Below, piece after piece: positions 52,858 through 61,128 of a stretch of DNA of 64,000 nucleotides (position 1 is the first letter of the stretch; each line of letters starts with the position of its first letter). A model generated the notes under the pieces. It saw only the letters and a program-made list of their open reading frames with translations, was not told the origin of the DNA and ran no database searches. A program made the position numbers and the translations under genes. Source of the stretch: Sulfurovum sp. (GTDB lineage: Bacteria; Campylobacterota; Campylobacteria; Campylobacterales; Sulfurovaceae); the NCBI GenBank assembly GCA_027082955.1, contig JALWTA010000004.1, positions 1 to 64,000 on the forward strand. Reading direction: 5' to 3'.

Positions 52858-54135
52858 TTATTTCCAGTAGTATTGGGCATCGTCGCCCAGTGCATGTTCG
52901 ATTTCGATAATGCGGTTGTACTTGGCAAGGCGCTCGCTGCGTGATGCCGAACCGCTTTTGAGGTGTCCACTCTGCATGGCAACTGCAAAGTCGGCAAGGA
53001 ACGTGTCCGCCGTTTCACCGGAGCGGTGGGAGAGGAACGCCCGCCAGCCGTTCTCCAGACAGAGTCTGACCGCTTCGACCGTTTCGGTAACCGTACCGAT
53101 CTGGTTAAGTTTGATCAAAGAGGCGTTGGCGGTATGTTCCGCAATACCACGTGAGATGAATTTGGTGTTGGTGACGAAGATGTCGTCGCCGACTACCTCT
53201 ATCTTGTCACCCAGTGCTTTTGTAAACTGGGCAAATCCTTCCCAGTCCTCTTCTGCCAGCGGGTCTTCCCACAGAATGATGGGATACTTCTTTACCCACT
53301 CCTCTGCCAGCGCGATGAGGTCGCTGCTTAGCATTTTCCCTGCACCCGACCACTTCAGGTCGTAATGCCCTTTTTTGTCCGTAGAAAACGAGGTAGCGGC
53401 ACTGTCGATGGCAATGGAGATGTCTTCTCCCGGTCTGTAGCCGCTCTTTTCGATCGCTTCGACGATGAGTTCTAACGCCTCTTCGTTGCTGCCGAGATTG
53501 GGTGCAAAACCGCCTTCATCACCTACAGAAGTGGCAAGCCCTCTATCATGCAGAAGCCCCTTTAGAGTATGAAAGGTCTCCGCCACATAGCGCAATCCTT
53601 CACTGAAACTTGGCGCACCGTGAGGTACGGCCATGAACTCCTGAAAGTCCACGCTGTTGTCGGCATGCTCTCCCCCGTTGAGAATGTTCATGCAAGGTAC
53701 GGGCAGTCTGCGCGCTTCGGCACCGCCAAGGTAGCGGTAAAGTGGTGTATTCTGGCTTTGTGCCGCCGCTTTCGCTGCTGCCATGGAGACACCGAGAATC
53801 GCATTGGCACCCAAACGGCTTTTGTCTTCGGTACCGTCAAGTTCAATGAGTGTACGGTCTATTTTTGCCTGTTCGGAAGCATCCATCCCCTTAAGCACCG
53901 GCGCTATCTGATCGATAACATTGGCACACGCTTTGAGTACCCCTTTGCCTTTGTAACGGTGCATATCCCCGTCACGCAGTTCATGCGCCTCATACTCACC
54001 TGTACTCGCGCCGGAAGGAACGGAAGCACTTACCTCGGTACCGTCTTCAAGTGCCATCAGCACCCTTACTGTCGGATTACCCCTTGAGTCGAGGATCTCT
54101 ACCGCATCGATCGATTGAATGTTACTTTTTGCCAT
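52858..54135 (-). CDS. eno: Enolase
   Basis: 425 aa, full length. SIDAVEILDSRGNPTVRV start, SGASTGEYEA loop, SVGDEGGFAPNL, LIKLNQIGTVTET with the catalytic Lys region, and SHRSGETADTFLADFAVA. Interconverts 2-phosphoglycerate and PEP. In relatives eno commonly sits elsewhere (near recA), so this may be a second copy; the window alone cannot tell. Confidence 0.95.
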   Translation of the reverse strand: MAKSNIQSIDAVEILDSRGNPTVRVLMALEDGTEVSASVPSGASTGEYEAHELRDGDMHRYKGKGVLKACANVIDQIAPVLKGMDASEQAKIDRTLIELDGTEDKSRLGANAILGVSMAAAKAAAQSQNTPLYRYLGGAEARRLPVPCMNILNGGEHADNSVDFQEFMAVPHGAPSFSEGLRYVAETFHTLKGLLHDRGLATSVGDEGGFAPNLGSNEEALELIVEAIEKSGYRPGEDISIAIDSAATSFSTDKKGHYDLKWSGAGKMLSSDLIALAEEWVKKYPIILWEDPLAEEDWEGFAQFTKALGDKIEVVGDDIFVTNTKFISRGIAEHTANASLIKLNQIGTVTETVEAVRLCLENGWRAFLSHRSGETADTFLADFAVAMQSGHLKSGSASRSERLAKYNRIIEIEHALGDDAQYYWK

Positions 54136-54144
54136 CCTCTACTC

Positions 54145-56559
54145 CTATCTGCCCAGTTTCTTTTCAAGATCGACAATTTTCGGCAGTGTACTCAAGACGC
54201 TGTCGGGGTTGAGGCTGATGGAGTCGATGCCAAGCTTCACAAGGTACTCCGCCACTTCCGGGTAGTCTGAAGGTGCCTGTCCGCAGATGCCGCTGTGGCG
54301 GTTGTTACGTTTGGCACCCTCTACTGCCATCTCTATCATCTTCAGCACACCGGGGTCACGCTCATCGTAGTCGAATGCAACAATTTCACTGTCACGGTCG
54401 ACCCCCAGTGTCAGCTGCGTCAGGTCATTGCTTCCAATGCTGAAACCGTCGAAAATCTTGCTGAATGCGTCAATGGAGATGACATTGTTGGGGATCTCAC
54501 ACATCACATAGATCTTCAGACCGTTTTCACCCTGTTTGAGACCGTACTTCGCCATGGTGTCGATGACACGCTGTCCCTCATCCACACGGCGGCAGAAAGG
54601 GATCATGAGAATGACATTGTCAAAGCCCATCTCGTCACGCACACGCTTCATGGCTGCACACTCGAGTGCAAACCCCTCTTCGTAGGCGGGGTGTGCATAG
54701 CGGGCTGCGCCCCGAAAGCCGATCATCGGATTGTCTTCGGTCGGTTCAAAGAACTTCCCGCCGAGCAGGGAGGCATATTCATTGGACTTGAAGTCACTCA
54801 TACGCACGACACACGGTTTGGGGTAAACGGTTGCTGCGATGGTCGCCACCCCTTCACTCAGGCGTTTGACAAAGAAGGTTTCAAAGTCTTCGTACCCTTC
54901 GGTCAGCTCCGCCAACGCTTTTTGCGTGGCATCGTCGGTCTTTTCCGGATGTCGCAGCGCCATAGGGTGTGCTTTGATGTCATTGTTGATAATGAACTCC
55001 ATGCGCGCAAGCCCAATGCCGTCTACCGGCAGTGAAGCAAGAGAGAAGGCAATGTCGGGGTCACCAAGGTTCATCATGATCTCTGTTTTGGTTTTTGGCA
55101 GTGCGCTGAGGTCAGTCTCCTGCACTTCAAACGGCAGTATGCCTTCGTAGACATAGCCTGTTTCCCCCTCTGCACAGCTGACGGTCACTTCCTGTCCGTC
55201 TTTGAGCACTTCGGTTGCATTGCCAGCCCCAACAATCGCAGGCAGTCCCAGTTCACGGCTGACAATGGCAGCATGGCAGGTACGCCCACCCTTGTTGGTA
55301 ACAATGGCGGAGGCGATCTTCATCACCGGTTCCCAGTCAGGTGTCGTGATGTCGGCGACAAGCACTTCACCGGGCTTGAAGCTGTCCATCTCTTTGACAT
55401 CATTGATGATGTGCACTTTACCCGCACCTATCTTGGTACCGACGGCACGTCCTGTTGCAAGGACTTTGCCTTTTTCTTTCAGACGGTAGAGCTTGAGCAC
55501 AGAGCCTTTCTGCTGTGATTCAACCGTTTCGGGGCGTGCCTGCACCATATAAAGGTGTCCGTCTTCTCCGTCTTTTGCCCACTCCATATCCATCGGCTTG
55601 TGGTAGCCTGCTTTTTTGGAGTAGTGGTTCTCTACTTTGATGGCATAATCTGCCAGAACCATCACATCACCATCGCTAAGGGCAAAGCGCTTGCGTTCTT
55701 CCGGTGTTGTTTCGACATTTTTAGTGTACTCTACCGCCATGTTGCTGACATTGGCCTCTTTAGTAAAGACCATTTTAAGCGCCTTGCTTCCAAGGCGGCG
55801 TTTGAGTACGGCACGGTGTCCTTTGTTAAAGGTCGGTTTGTGGACGTAGAATGTGTCCGGGTCTATGGTACCAAGCACTACGTTCTCTCCCAAACCAAAC
55901 GCCGCATTGATGAAGACGACATCACGGAAGCCTGTTTCGGTGTCAAGACTGAACATCACACCGCTTGCGCCGATGTCGCTGCGTACCATTTTCATAACCA
56001 CTGCTGAGAGGTAGACCTTGTAGTAGTCAAAGCCGTTGTCATACTTGTAGTGCAAAGAGCGGTCGGTGAAGTTGGAGGCAAGACAGCGCATGTACGAGTC
56101 AAGCAGCTGCTCTTCATTTTGAATATGCAGGTAGGTTTCATTCTGCCCGGCAAAAGAGGCTTCAGGGGAGTCTTCGGCAGTAGCTGAGGAGCGCACGGCA
56201 ACGGAGAGGTGTTCGCCGTACTCCTCTTTGAGTTTGGCGTAGTTTTCAAGGATTTCCTGTTTCAAATCATCGGGAATCGTTGCCTTGTAGACAAGGTCAC
56301 GGCACGCCGCACCACGCTCTTGCAACTGCTTAACATTGTTGGGATCAAGGTCGTCAAGCTGCGCATGCAGTTTTTCCCAAAGATGATTGTAGTCAAGAAT
56401 GTATTTGTATGCCGAGGCTGTTACAGCAAACCCGTTGGGGACGCGTACCCCTTCACTGGTAAGATTTTGGTACATTTCACCAAGCGATGCATTTTTGCCC
56501 CCTACTTCGGCAACATCCTCAATGCCTATTTCACTAAACCATTTGATATTTTGACTCAT
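54145..56559 (-). CDS. ppsA: Phosphoenolpyruvate synthase
   Basis: 804 aa from the ATG at 56559 (AAAGGAT RBS). Converts pyruvate + ATP + water to PEP + AMP + phosphate. ATP-grasp domain at about 15-345 (VAVRSSATAEDSPEASFAGQNET), swivelling phosphohistidine domain with GGRTCHAAIVSRELG near residue 420, and a PEP/pyruvate barrel (about 475-795) with the GICGQAPSDYPE catalytic Cys near 750. First gene of the ppsA-eno-gap-fba-lpd-MBL operon. Confidence 0.95.
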   Translation of the reverse strand: MSQNIKWFSEIGIEDVAEVGGKNASLGEMYQNLTSEGVRVPNGFAVTASAYKYILDYNHLWEKLHAQLDDLDPNNVKQLQERGAACRDLVYKATIPDDLKQEILENYAKLKEEYGEHLSVAVRSSATAEDSPEASFAGQNETYLHIQNEEQLLDSYMRCLASNFTDRSLHYKYDNGFDYYKVYLSAVVMKMVRSDIGASGVMFSLDTETGFRDVVFINAAFGLGENVVLGTIDPDTFYVHKPTFNKGHRAVLKRRLGSKALKMVFTKEANVSNMAVEYTKNVETTPEERKRFALSDGDVMVLADYAIKVENHYSKKAGYHKPMDMEWAKDGEDGHLYMVQARPETVESQQKGSVLKLYRLKEKGKVLATGRAVGTKIGAGKVHIINDVKEMDSFKPGEVLVADITTPDWEPVMKIASAIVTNKGGRTCHAAIVSRELGLPAIVGAGNATEVLKDGQEVTVSCAEGETGYVYEGILPFEVQETDLSALPKTKTEIMMNLGDPDIAFSLASLPVDGIGLARMEFIINNDIKAHPMALRHPEKTDDATQKALAELTEGYEDFETFFVKRLSEGVATIAATVYPKPCVVRMSDFKSNEYASLLGGKFFEPTEDNPMIGFRGAARYAHPAYEEGFALECAAMKRVRDEMGFDNVILMIPFCRRVDEGQRVIDTMAKYGLKQGENGLKIYVMCEIPNNVISIDAFSKIFDGFSIGSNDLTQLTLGVDRDSEIVAFDYDERDPGVLKMIEMAVEGAKRNNRHSGICGQAPSDYPEVAEYLVKLGIDSISLNPDSVLSTLPKIVDLEKKLGR

Positions 56560-56594
56560 GATGTATCCTTTCATTTTGTTGTCTATCTTCTCTA

Positions 56595-56638
56595 AGTATA
56601 CTCCAATTCCCGTTTACAGTCTATTATACTTATAATAG
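56595..56638 (-). promoter_or_regulatory. ppsA promoter with adjacent dyad
   Basis: Minus-strand TAGACT (56623-56618), 17-nt spacer, TATACT (56600-56595). A perfect dyad CTATTATA-N2-TATAATAG (56621-56638) abuts and overlaps the -35, a likely regulator site. A second small palindrome GCATTT-A-AAATGC (56645-56657) overlaps the stop of the Crp/Fnr-type gene. Confidence 0.65.
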
Positions 56639-56648
56639 TTATAAGCAT

Positions 56649-57365
56649 TTAAAATGCATTACACTTTTGTACAAGTTTTTCAAGATTTTTAACCGCCAAT
56701 TTTCCCCGCTTGGAGAAAATAATCTCCTCTTCTTTGAGCTTTTGCATCTGTGTGGTAACCACTGAGCGTACAGACCCGATCAATTCGGCAAGCGACTCAT
56801 GCGAAAGATTGTTAATAAGATGTACCGGATAATGATCCTGCTCATCATCTTTACAACGATCTGTATGGTACAAAATGAGATTGGCAAGCCGTGTAGTAGT
56901 GTCATGAAATACCAAGGATTCACTGAAAGCTTCTATCTCTCTCAGACGCTCACCCAGATAAGGTAAAAAGGCTTCATTGAACTGTGGATGTTCTTTTACC
57001 CATTCTCTCGCACGTTCAAGAGGAATACGCAGCAGTTTCATTGCACTCATCGGCACAGGAAAAACAATGTGTTCTTTGCCGTCAAGCAGTGTAAAGATAT
57101 CAAAAATATCACCGGGTGCCAATAAAAAAAGTGCCATACTTCTACCCGTTTCAGGGTCAATCTGTGTCACTTTGAGTTTACCTTCTATAATGATGTGCAG
57201 ATACTTCATACTCACATCAGGGTCAATACTTTGAGCCTTTTTCCATTCAATACTGCTGCATTCAGAAACAAGATCACGCCTTGTCTCCTTCGTAAGATTG
57301 CCAAACAGTTTGGAGTTTCTCAATACTTCACATGCGCCCTCATAGCACGGATCATTCGGTGTCAT
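56649..57365 (-). CDS. Crp/Fnr-family transcriptional regulator
   Basis: 238 aa from the ATG at 57365 (AAGGAC upstream); a longer frame runs back into the preceding gene. Cyclic-nucleotide-binding-like beta roll (about 20-135) and a C-terminal winged helix with NLSHESLAELIGSVRSVVTTQMQKL. Cysteines at 7, 12 and about 37 lie in the N-terminal part but not in the FNR iron-sulfur pattern. It starts inside the end of the 181-aa gene (14-nt overlap). Lying directly upstream of the ppsA operon, it is a candidate controller. Confidence 0.88.
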   Translation of the reverse strand: MTPNDPCYEGACEVLRNSKLFGNLTKETRRDLVSECSSIEWKKAQSIDPDVSMKYLHIIIEGKLKVTQIDPETGRSMALFLLAPGDIFDIFTLLDGKEHIVFPVPMSAMKLLRIPLERAREWVKEHPQFNEAFLPYLGERLREIEAFSESLVFHDTTTRLANLILYHTDRCKDDEQDHYPVHLINNLSHESLAELIGSVRSVVTTQMQKLKEEEIIFSKRGKLAVKNLEKLVQKCNAF

Positions 57366-57897
57366 GGTTTTTATGTCCTTGTCTGAGTCTATGCAGTTTA
57401 TTGTACCCAAACTTCTCACCCAAACGGTAAATGTCTGCAGCTGTTTTTGTTTCAAGATGATCAACTCTTTTAAGCAAAGAAGTATGTGCATGGTCTCCAG
57501 CATATGTCTTCAGTGCCGCAATAGCATCTTCCATATGCAGCTTTTGGGAAAGGAACGACTCTTCCAAACGTGCTTTGGCAAGATCGAATGCACGTCTATT
57601 CCTGTGCAACTCTCCAACCGTATGTGCATGCAGTGTTTTGACAATAGTATCTGCAGCATAGTGAAGCAAATGCTCCTCTCTCTCCTTGTTTTTGACAATA
57701 TCCAAAAGTCCTCTTTCCAGCCCCTCCATCACGTCATACACAAAACTTTCAACGGACTCCCCAACCCGTCTTGATTCATCCAGTGCATCTTCTATAACCG
57801 ATTTGATCATTGATTCTATCTGAGCATCATCCGGATGGGTATTGTCCAGTTTATCCAGATACATTTTTATCATCGTTTCATAATAGGATTTTTCCAT
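57352..57897 (-). CDS. Uncharacterised helical protein upstream of Crp-type gene
   Basis: 181 aa, almost entirely charged and helical, with heptad-like stretches (about 45-140) suggesting coiled coil; histidine-rich in the second half and tail. No signal peptide or membrane helix. No family assigned. Coupled to the Crp/Fnr-type regulator by a 14-nt overlap and transcribed from a strong promoter at 57920-57948. Confidence 0.65.
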   Translation of the reverse strand: MEKSYYETMIKMYLDKLDNTHPDDAQIESMIKSVIEDALDESRRVGESVESFVYDVMEGLERGLLDIVKNKEREEHLLHYAADTIVKTLHAHTVGELHRNRRAFDLAKARLEESFLSQKLHMEDAIAALKTYAGDHAHTSLLKRVDHLETKTAADIYRLGEKFGYNKLHRLRQGHKNHDTE

Positions 57898-57919
57898 CGT
57901 TACTCCAAATTATGGTCAT

Positions 57920-57948
57920 AGTATCATTGTAGAACAACTTTCTGTCAA
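57920..57948 (-). promoter_or_regulatory. Promoter of the 181-aa gene and Crp-type regulator
   Basis: Minus strand TTGACA (57948-57943), 17-nt spacer, GATACT (57925-57920), 22 nt before the start codon. Confidence 0.7.
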
Positions 57949-57956
57949 CTTCTGTT

Positions 57957-57995
57957 ACCTGACTGACATTCAGGTTTCTCTTTAGTTGATATAAT
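57957..57995 (+). promoter_or_regulatory. Promoter region of Bax-inhibitor gene with dyad
   Basis: A TATAAT box (57990-57995) lies 32 nt upstream of the start, without a clear -35. The dyad ACCTGA-N7-TCAGGT (57957-57975) occupies the expected activator or -35 zone. Confidence 0.5.
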
Positions 57996-58027
57996 GGAGC
58001 AAAAATTCAAACATAGAAGGATAAAAT

Positions 58028-58735
58028 ATGCAAACTACCAACATATATAACAGAGAACTGAGCCGACATGACACCAATGTGCTGCTTAACTCTGTTTACC
58101 AGTGGATGATGGTCGGATTGCTGATCTCCGGTCTAAGTGCTTTTATGGTGATACACAGTGCCACTATGCTGCATCTGCTATTTGGAAATCCCTATATGAT
58201 ATGGGTACTCTTTCTCATTGAACTGGGGCTTGTTATCGCCATCTCAGCAGGTATCAACAAGATGGATGTCTCCACAGCACGGGTACTGTTCATTCTCTTT
58301 TCCATTGTCGACGGCATGACACTGGCAAGCATTTTCATTGTATACACCGAAGCTTCCATCGTCACCACTTTTTTCATCGCTGCGGCTACATTCGGGGTGA
58401 TGAGCATCTACGGGTACTTTACCGACACAGACCTCAGTTCGTGGGGAAACCTGCTGTTTGCTGCACTGATCGGACTGATCATCGCTATGGTTGTTAACTT
58501 TTTCCTGCAAAGTCCAGCCTTTGAATGGTGGCTAAGTGTGATTGGCGTCATCATTTTTGTAGGACTGACCGCCTACGATACCCAAAAGATCAAAACCCTC
58601 GAGGAAACAATGGCAAAAGACGATGATGCACAGAGTCTTGGACGCATTGCCATTGTCGGTGCTCTGACACTCTACCTTGACTTCATCAACCTTTTTATTC
58701 TGATGCTGGAATTTTTTGGCAACAGGAGGGATTGA
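58028..58735 (+). CDS. Bax inhibitor-1 family (YccA/YbhL-like) membrane protein
   Basis: 235 aa, seven hydrophobic segments. Family signatures: VYQWMMVGLLISGLSAF near residue 24, TAYDTQKIKTLEE near 190-202 with the conserved Asp, and the LTLYLDFINLFI ending. Bacterial members act as Ca2+ leak or FtsH modulators; the exact role here is unknown. RBS AGAAGGAT. Confidence 0.92.
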   Translation: MQTTNIYNRELSRHDTNVLLNSVYQWMMVGLLISGLSAFMVIHSATMLHLLFGNPYMIWVLFLIELGLVIAISAGINKMDVSTARVLFILFSIVDGMTLASIFIVYTEASIVTTFFIAAATFGVMSIYGYFTDTDLSSWGNLLFAALIGLIIAMVVNFFLQSPAFEWWLSVIGVIIFVGLTAYDTQKIKTLEETMAKDDDAQSLGRIAIVGALTLYLDFINLFILMLEFFGNRRD

Positions 58736-58760
58736 TTTTGTATTCGATTTGGGATATAAT
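58732..58760 (+). promoter_or_regulatory. Promoter of RelB-YafQ pair
   Basis: TTGATT (58732-58737), 17-nt spacer, TATAAT (58755-58760). The -35 box overlaps the stop codon of the Bax-inhibitor gene. Confidence 0.75.
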
Positions 58761-58786
58761 TAAAAAAATTGTATCGAAGGATGCAT

Positions 58787-59041
58787 ATGAGCAAGACACA
58801 GACAACCATCCGCGTTGATGAAGAGAGTTACATTGCAGCAAAAGAGATTTTAAGACAGATAGGCATGAACTATTCGCAGGCAATCAGTGTATTTAACAAT
58901 ATGATTGTCCTAAACAAGGGACTTCCTTTTGAACTCAAGCTTCCCACGCAGGAGACCCAACAGGCACTCCAAGAACTCAAAAAACGTGAAGGCAAAACAT
59001 TTGAGAGTGTCGACGCACTTTTTGAGGACTTGGATAACTGA
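58787..59041 (+). CDS. RelB/DinJ-type antitoxin
   Basis: 84 aa from the ATG at 58787 (GAAGGA 5 nt upstream; two in-frame ATGs lie earlier). TTIRVDEESYIAAKEILRQIGMNYSQAISVFNNMI is the RelB/DinJ ribbon-helix-helix domain. The second half is charged. It precedes the YafQ-like toxin by 3 nt. Confidence 0.88.
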   Translation: MSKTQTTIRVDEESYIAAKEILRQIGMNYSQAISVFNNMIVLNKGLPFELKLPTQETQQALQELKKREGKTFESVDALFEDLDN

Positions 59042-59044
59042 TTT

Positions 59045-59314
59045 ATGTATACAATTTTTAGAACCGGCAGTTTTAAAAAAGATTACAAAAAACTTACGTC
59101 AGCTGAACAAAAACAGCTAAAAGAGATTATCATTAAGCTGGCAAAGGGTGAACCATTGGAAGAGAAGTACCGAGACCATAACCTTGCAGGAAACTATTTT
59201 GGATGTCGGGAATGTCACGTTAAACCTGACCTGCTTCTGATCTACCGTATTGACAACACCATACTTGAACTGGCACTGGTTCGTACCGGAAGCCATTCAA
59301 AACTTTTCAAATAA
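59045..59314 (+). CDS. YafQ-type mRNA interferase toxin
   Basis: 89 aa. Matches E. coli YafQ: YRDHNLAGNY, CRECHVKPDLLLIYR and ALVRTGSHSKLF with the catalytic His-His-Asp-His set visible (His51, His58 and Asp61 region, His84). RelE superfamily; cleaves mRNA on ribosomes. Paired with the RelB/DinJ antitoxin just upstream. Confidence 0.9.
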   Translation: MYTIFRTGSFKKDYKKLTSAEQKQLKEIIIKLAKGEPLEEKYRDHNLAGNYFGCRECHVKPDLLLIYRIDNTILELALVRTGSHSKLFK

Positions 59315-59323
59315 AGGCAACAT

Positions 59324-60631
59324 ATGCGAAGCATCGGACTACTTGGCGCAATCTCCATTGGAATCGGCGGTATGGTCGGCGGAGGAATCTTCGCCGTTTT
59401 GGGTGAAGCGGTATCGCTCGCACATGGTGCAACGGCTGTGGCATTCGCCATTGCCGGGCTTGTCGCCATACTCACAGCCTATTCATACGCAAAACTCTCC
59501 GTCACCTACCCCAGTGAGGGCGGGACAGTTACCTTCATCGACAAAGCCTTTGGAGACAATGTCCTCTCAGGCAGCGTCAACCTCATGCTCTGGCTGAGCT
59601 ATCTGGTGACCATTTCACTCTATGCCACCGCATTCGCCTACTATGGTGAAACTTTTTTCACCCAGAAAAGTGCCTGGCTGCATCATGGGCTCATTACCGC
59701 CGCCATCATCGTCCCTGCCCTCATCAACCTTGTCAGTGCCTCGTTTGTCGGAAAAAGTGAAACCATTATTGTCATCATAAAAGTCTCACTACTGGTACTG
59801 GTCATTGTTGCCGGCGCTCCCCACGTTGATCCGGCGCGTATGTCACCCGAACACTGGGGTACACCACTTTCCATTGTTACTGCGGGTATGATCATCTTCG
59901 TCGCCTATGAAGGCTTCGAGCTTATCGCAAACTCTGCTGAAGACATCGTTAAACCCTCAAAGAACCTGCCCCGTGCCTTTTATGCTTCTGTCATCATTGT
60001 CATTGCGCTCTATGTGCTCATCTCCATCATTACCGTAGGCAGCGTACCCGAAGATGCTCTCATGAAAGCCAAAGACTATGCCCTCGCCATTGCTGCCCAA
60101 CCCTCACTGGGACATACCGGGTTTGTTTTGGTCGCCTCCGCCGCCCTTCTCTCAACCTTTTCCGCCATCAATGCCACCATTTACGGCAATGCAAGACTGG
60201 GATACATCATCGCAAAGTACGGTAAACTCCCAAAAGCATTGATGGATGAGGACAAACGTTCAGGTGTGCCTTTCAAAGGGGTACTCTACACCACCGTTTT
60301 CAGCCTCATTTTAGCCAATACCATCGACCTGACACAGATTGCCATCATTGGTAGTGCCGGTTTTTTGCTACTCTTTTTTATCGTCAATCTGAGTGCCTAC
60401 CGTCTTCATGCTACTATCGGTGCCAGCCGGACTATATTGATCACCTCATCTACACTGGCTTTTTTGGCACTCTGTACCCTGCTTCTGCACACCTACCGCA
60501 CCAATCCAGATGCCGTTATGATCTTCATGGGATTTGTCATTATCTCCGGTATGTTCGAGCTTATCTACGGAAGATATATCCGTGGTCAGTTTTTCAATAG
60601 AGACTATCCTGTGGCTACACGTAAAAAATAG
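59324..60631 (+). CDS. APC-superfamily amino acid permease
   Basis: 435 aa, 12 hydrophobic segments. The first helix carries SIGIGGMVGGGIFAVLGEA, the substrate-binding unwound segment of APC transporters; EGFELIANSAEDIVKP in helix 6 is also typical. Amino acid or polyamine uptake; exact substrate not predictable. 9 nt after the YafQ stop, so possibly read through from the toxin promoter. Confidence 0.9.
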   Translation: MRSIGLLGAISIGIGGMVGGGIFAVLGEAVSLAHGATAVAFAIAGLVAILTAYSYAKLSVTYPSEGGTVTFIDKAFGDNVLSGSVNLMLWLSYLVTISLYATAFAYYGETFFTQKSAWLHHGLITAAIIVPALINLVSASFVGKSETIIVIIKVSLLVLVIVAGAPHVDPARMSPEHWGTPLSIVTAGMIIFVAYEGFELIANSAEDIVKPSKNLPRAFYASVIIVIALYVLISIITVGSVPEDALMKAKDYALAIAAQPSLGHTGFVLVASAALLSTFSAINATIYGNARLGYIIAKYGKLPKALMDEDKRSGVPFKGVLYTTVFSLILANTIDLTQIAIIGSAGFLLLFFIVNLSAYRLHATIGASRTILITSSTLAFLALCTLLLHTYRTNPDAVMIFMGFVIISGMFELIYGRYIRGQFFNRDYPVATRKK

Positions 60632-60642
60632 AACATTGCAAA

Positions 60643-60699
60643 ATGCTCAAAGAGCGTTTCGGGAAAGAATTTGACAGACAAAAAGAGGAAGCGTTTTGA
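60643..60699 (+). other. 18-codon mini-ORF in intergenic space
   Basis: ATG to TGA encoding a charged peptide (starts MLKERFGKEF). No Shine-Dalgarno, and it ends inside the next promoter. Could be a fragment of a lost gene or chance; translation is not supported. Confidence 0.2.
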
Positions 60700-60724
60700 T
60701 ACTGTATCCAATACTTGATATAAT
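60696..60724 (+). promoter_or_regulatory. Strong promoter giving a probably leaderless mRNA
   Basis: TTGATA (60696-60701), 17-nt spacer, TATAAT (60719-60724). The DUF202 start codon begins at 60731, just where transcription should start. Confidence 0.7.
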
Positions 60725-60730
60725 GGCTGT

Positions 60731-61120
60731 ATGAGAAAACACAATATTGATCCCAAAGACCTGATGGCGGTTGAGCGTACCACAACGGCACTCATCGGTA
60801 CTGCCATCTCACTCATAATACTTGGCTTCGTAGTCGAAAAGTTTGAACTTTTTTTGTATCTTTTTGCAACAGAACTGAAAGGCGAAGAGCATTCCGAACT
60901 CCCAAAACAGATGATGCATGCGGCATTTTACAGCTATCTGGGCATTGCCATTGTTGCCGCAGGCATCATCCTTGCACTCTATACCTACCGCTACTATACC
61001 CGTTGGGTACATCATCTTGAGGAGGGACGTATAGATACAGATAAAAATATCTATCTTATACTTGCTCTTTTTATCGCATTTATAGGTATTGTCATCCTTG
61101 CAAGTATGATTGTACTTTAA
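60731..61120 (+). CDS. DUF202 (YidH-like) membrane protein
   Basis: 129 aa with three hydrophobic segments (about 19-40, 65-88, 105-128). DLMAVERTTTALIGTAISLIILGF carries the DUF202 ER-T signature. Function unknown in the family. No Shine-Dalgarno lies before the ATG at 60731; the -10 box ends only 6 nt upstream. An in-frame ATG at 60764 also lacks one. Convergent with the accC-like gene, 8 nt between stops. Confidence 0.75.
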   Translation: MRKHNIDPKDLMAVERTTTALIGTAISLIILGFVVEKFELFLYLFATELKGEEHSELPKQMMHAAFYSYLGIAIVAAGIILALYTYRYYTRWVHHLEEGRIDTDKNIYLILALFIAFIGIVILASMIVL

Positions 61121-61128
61121 AAAAACTT

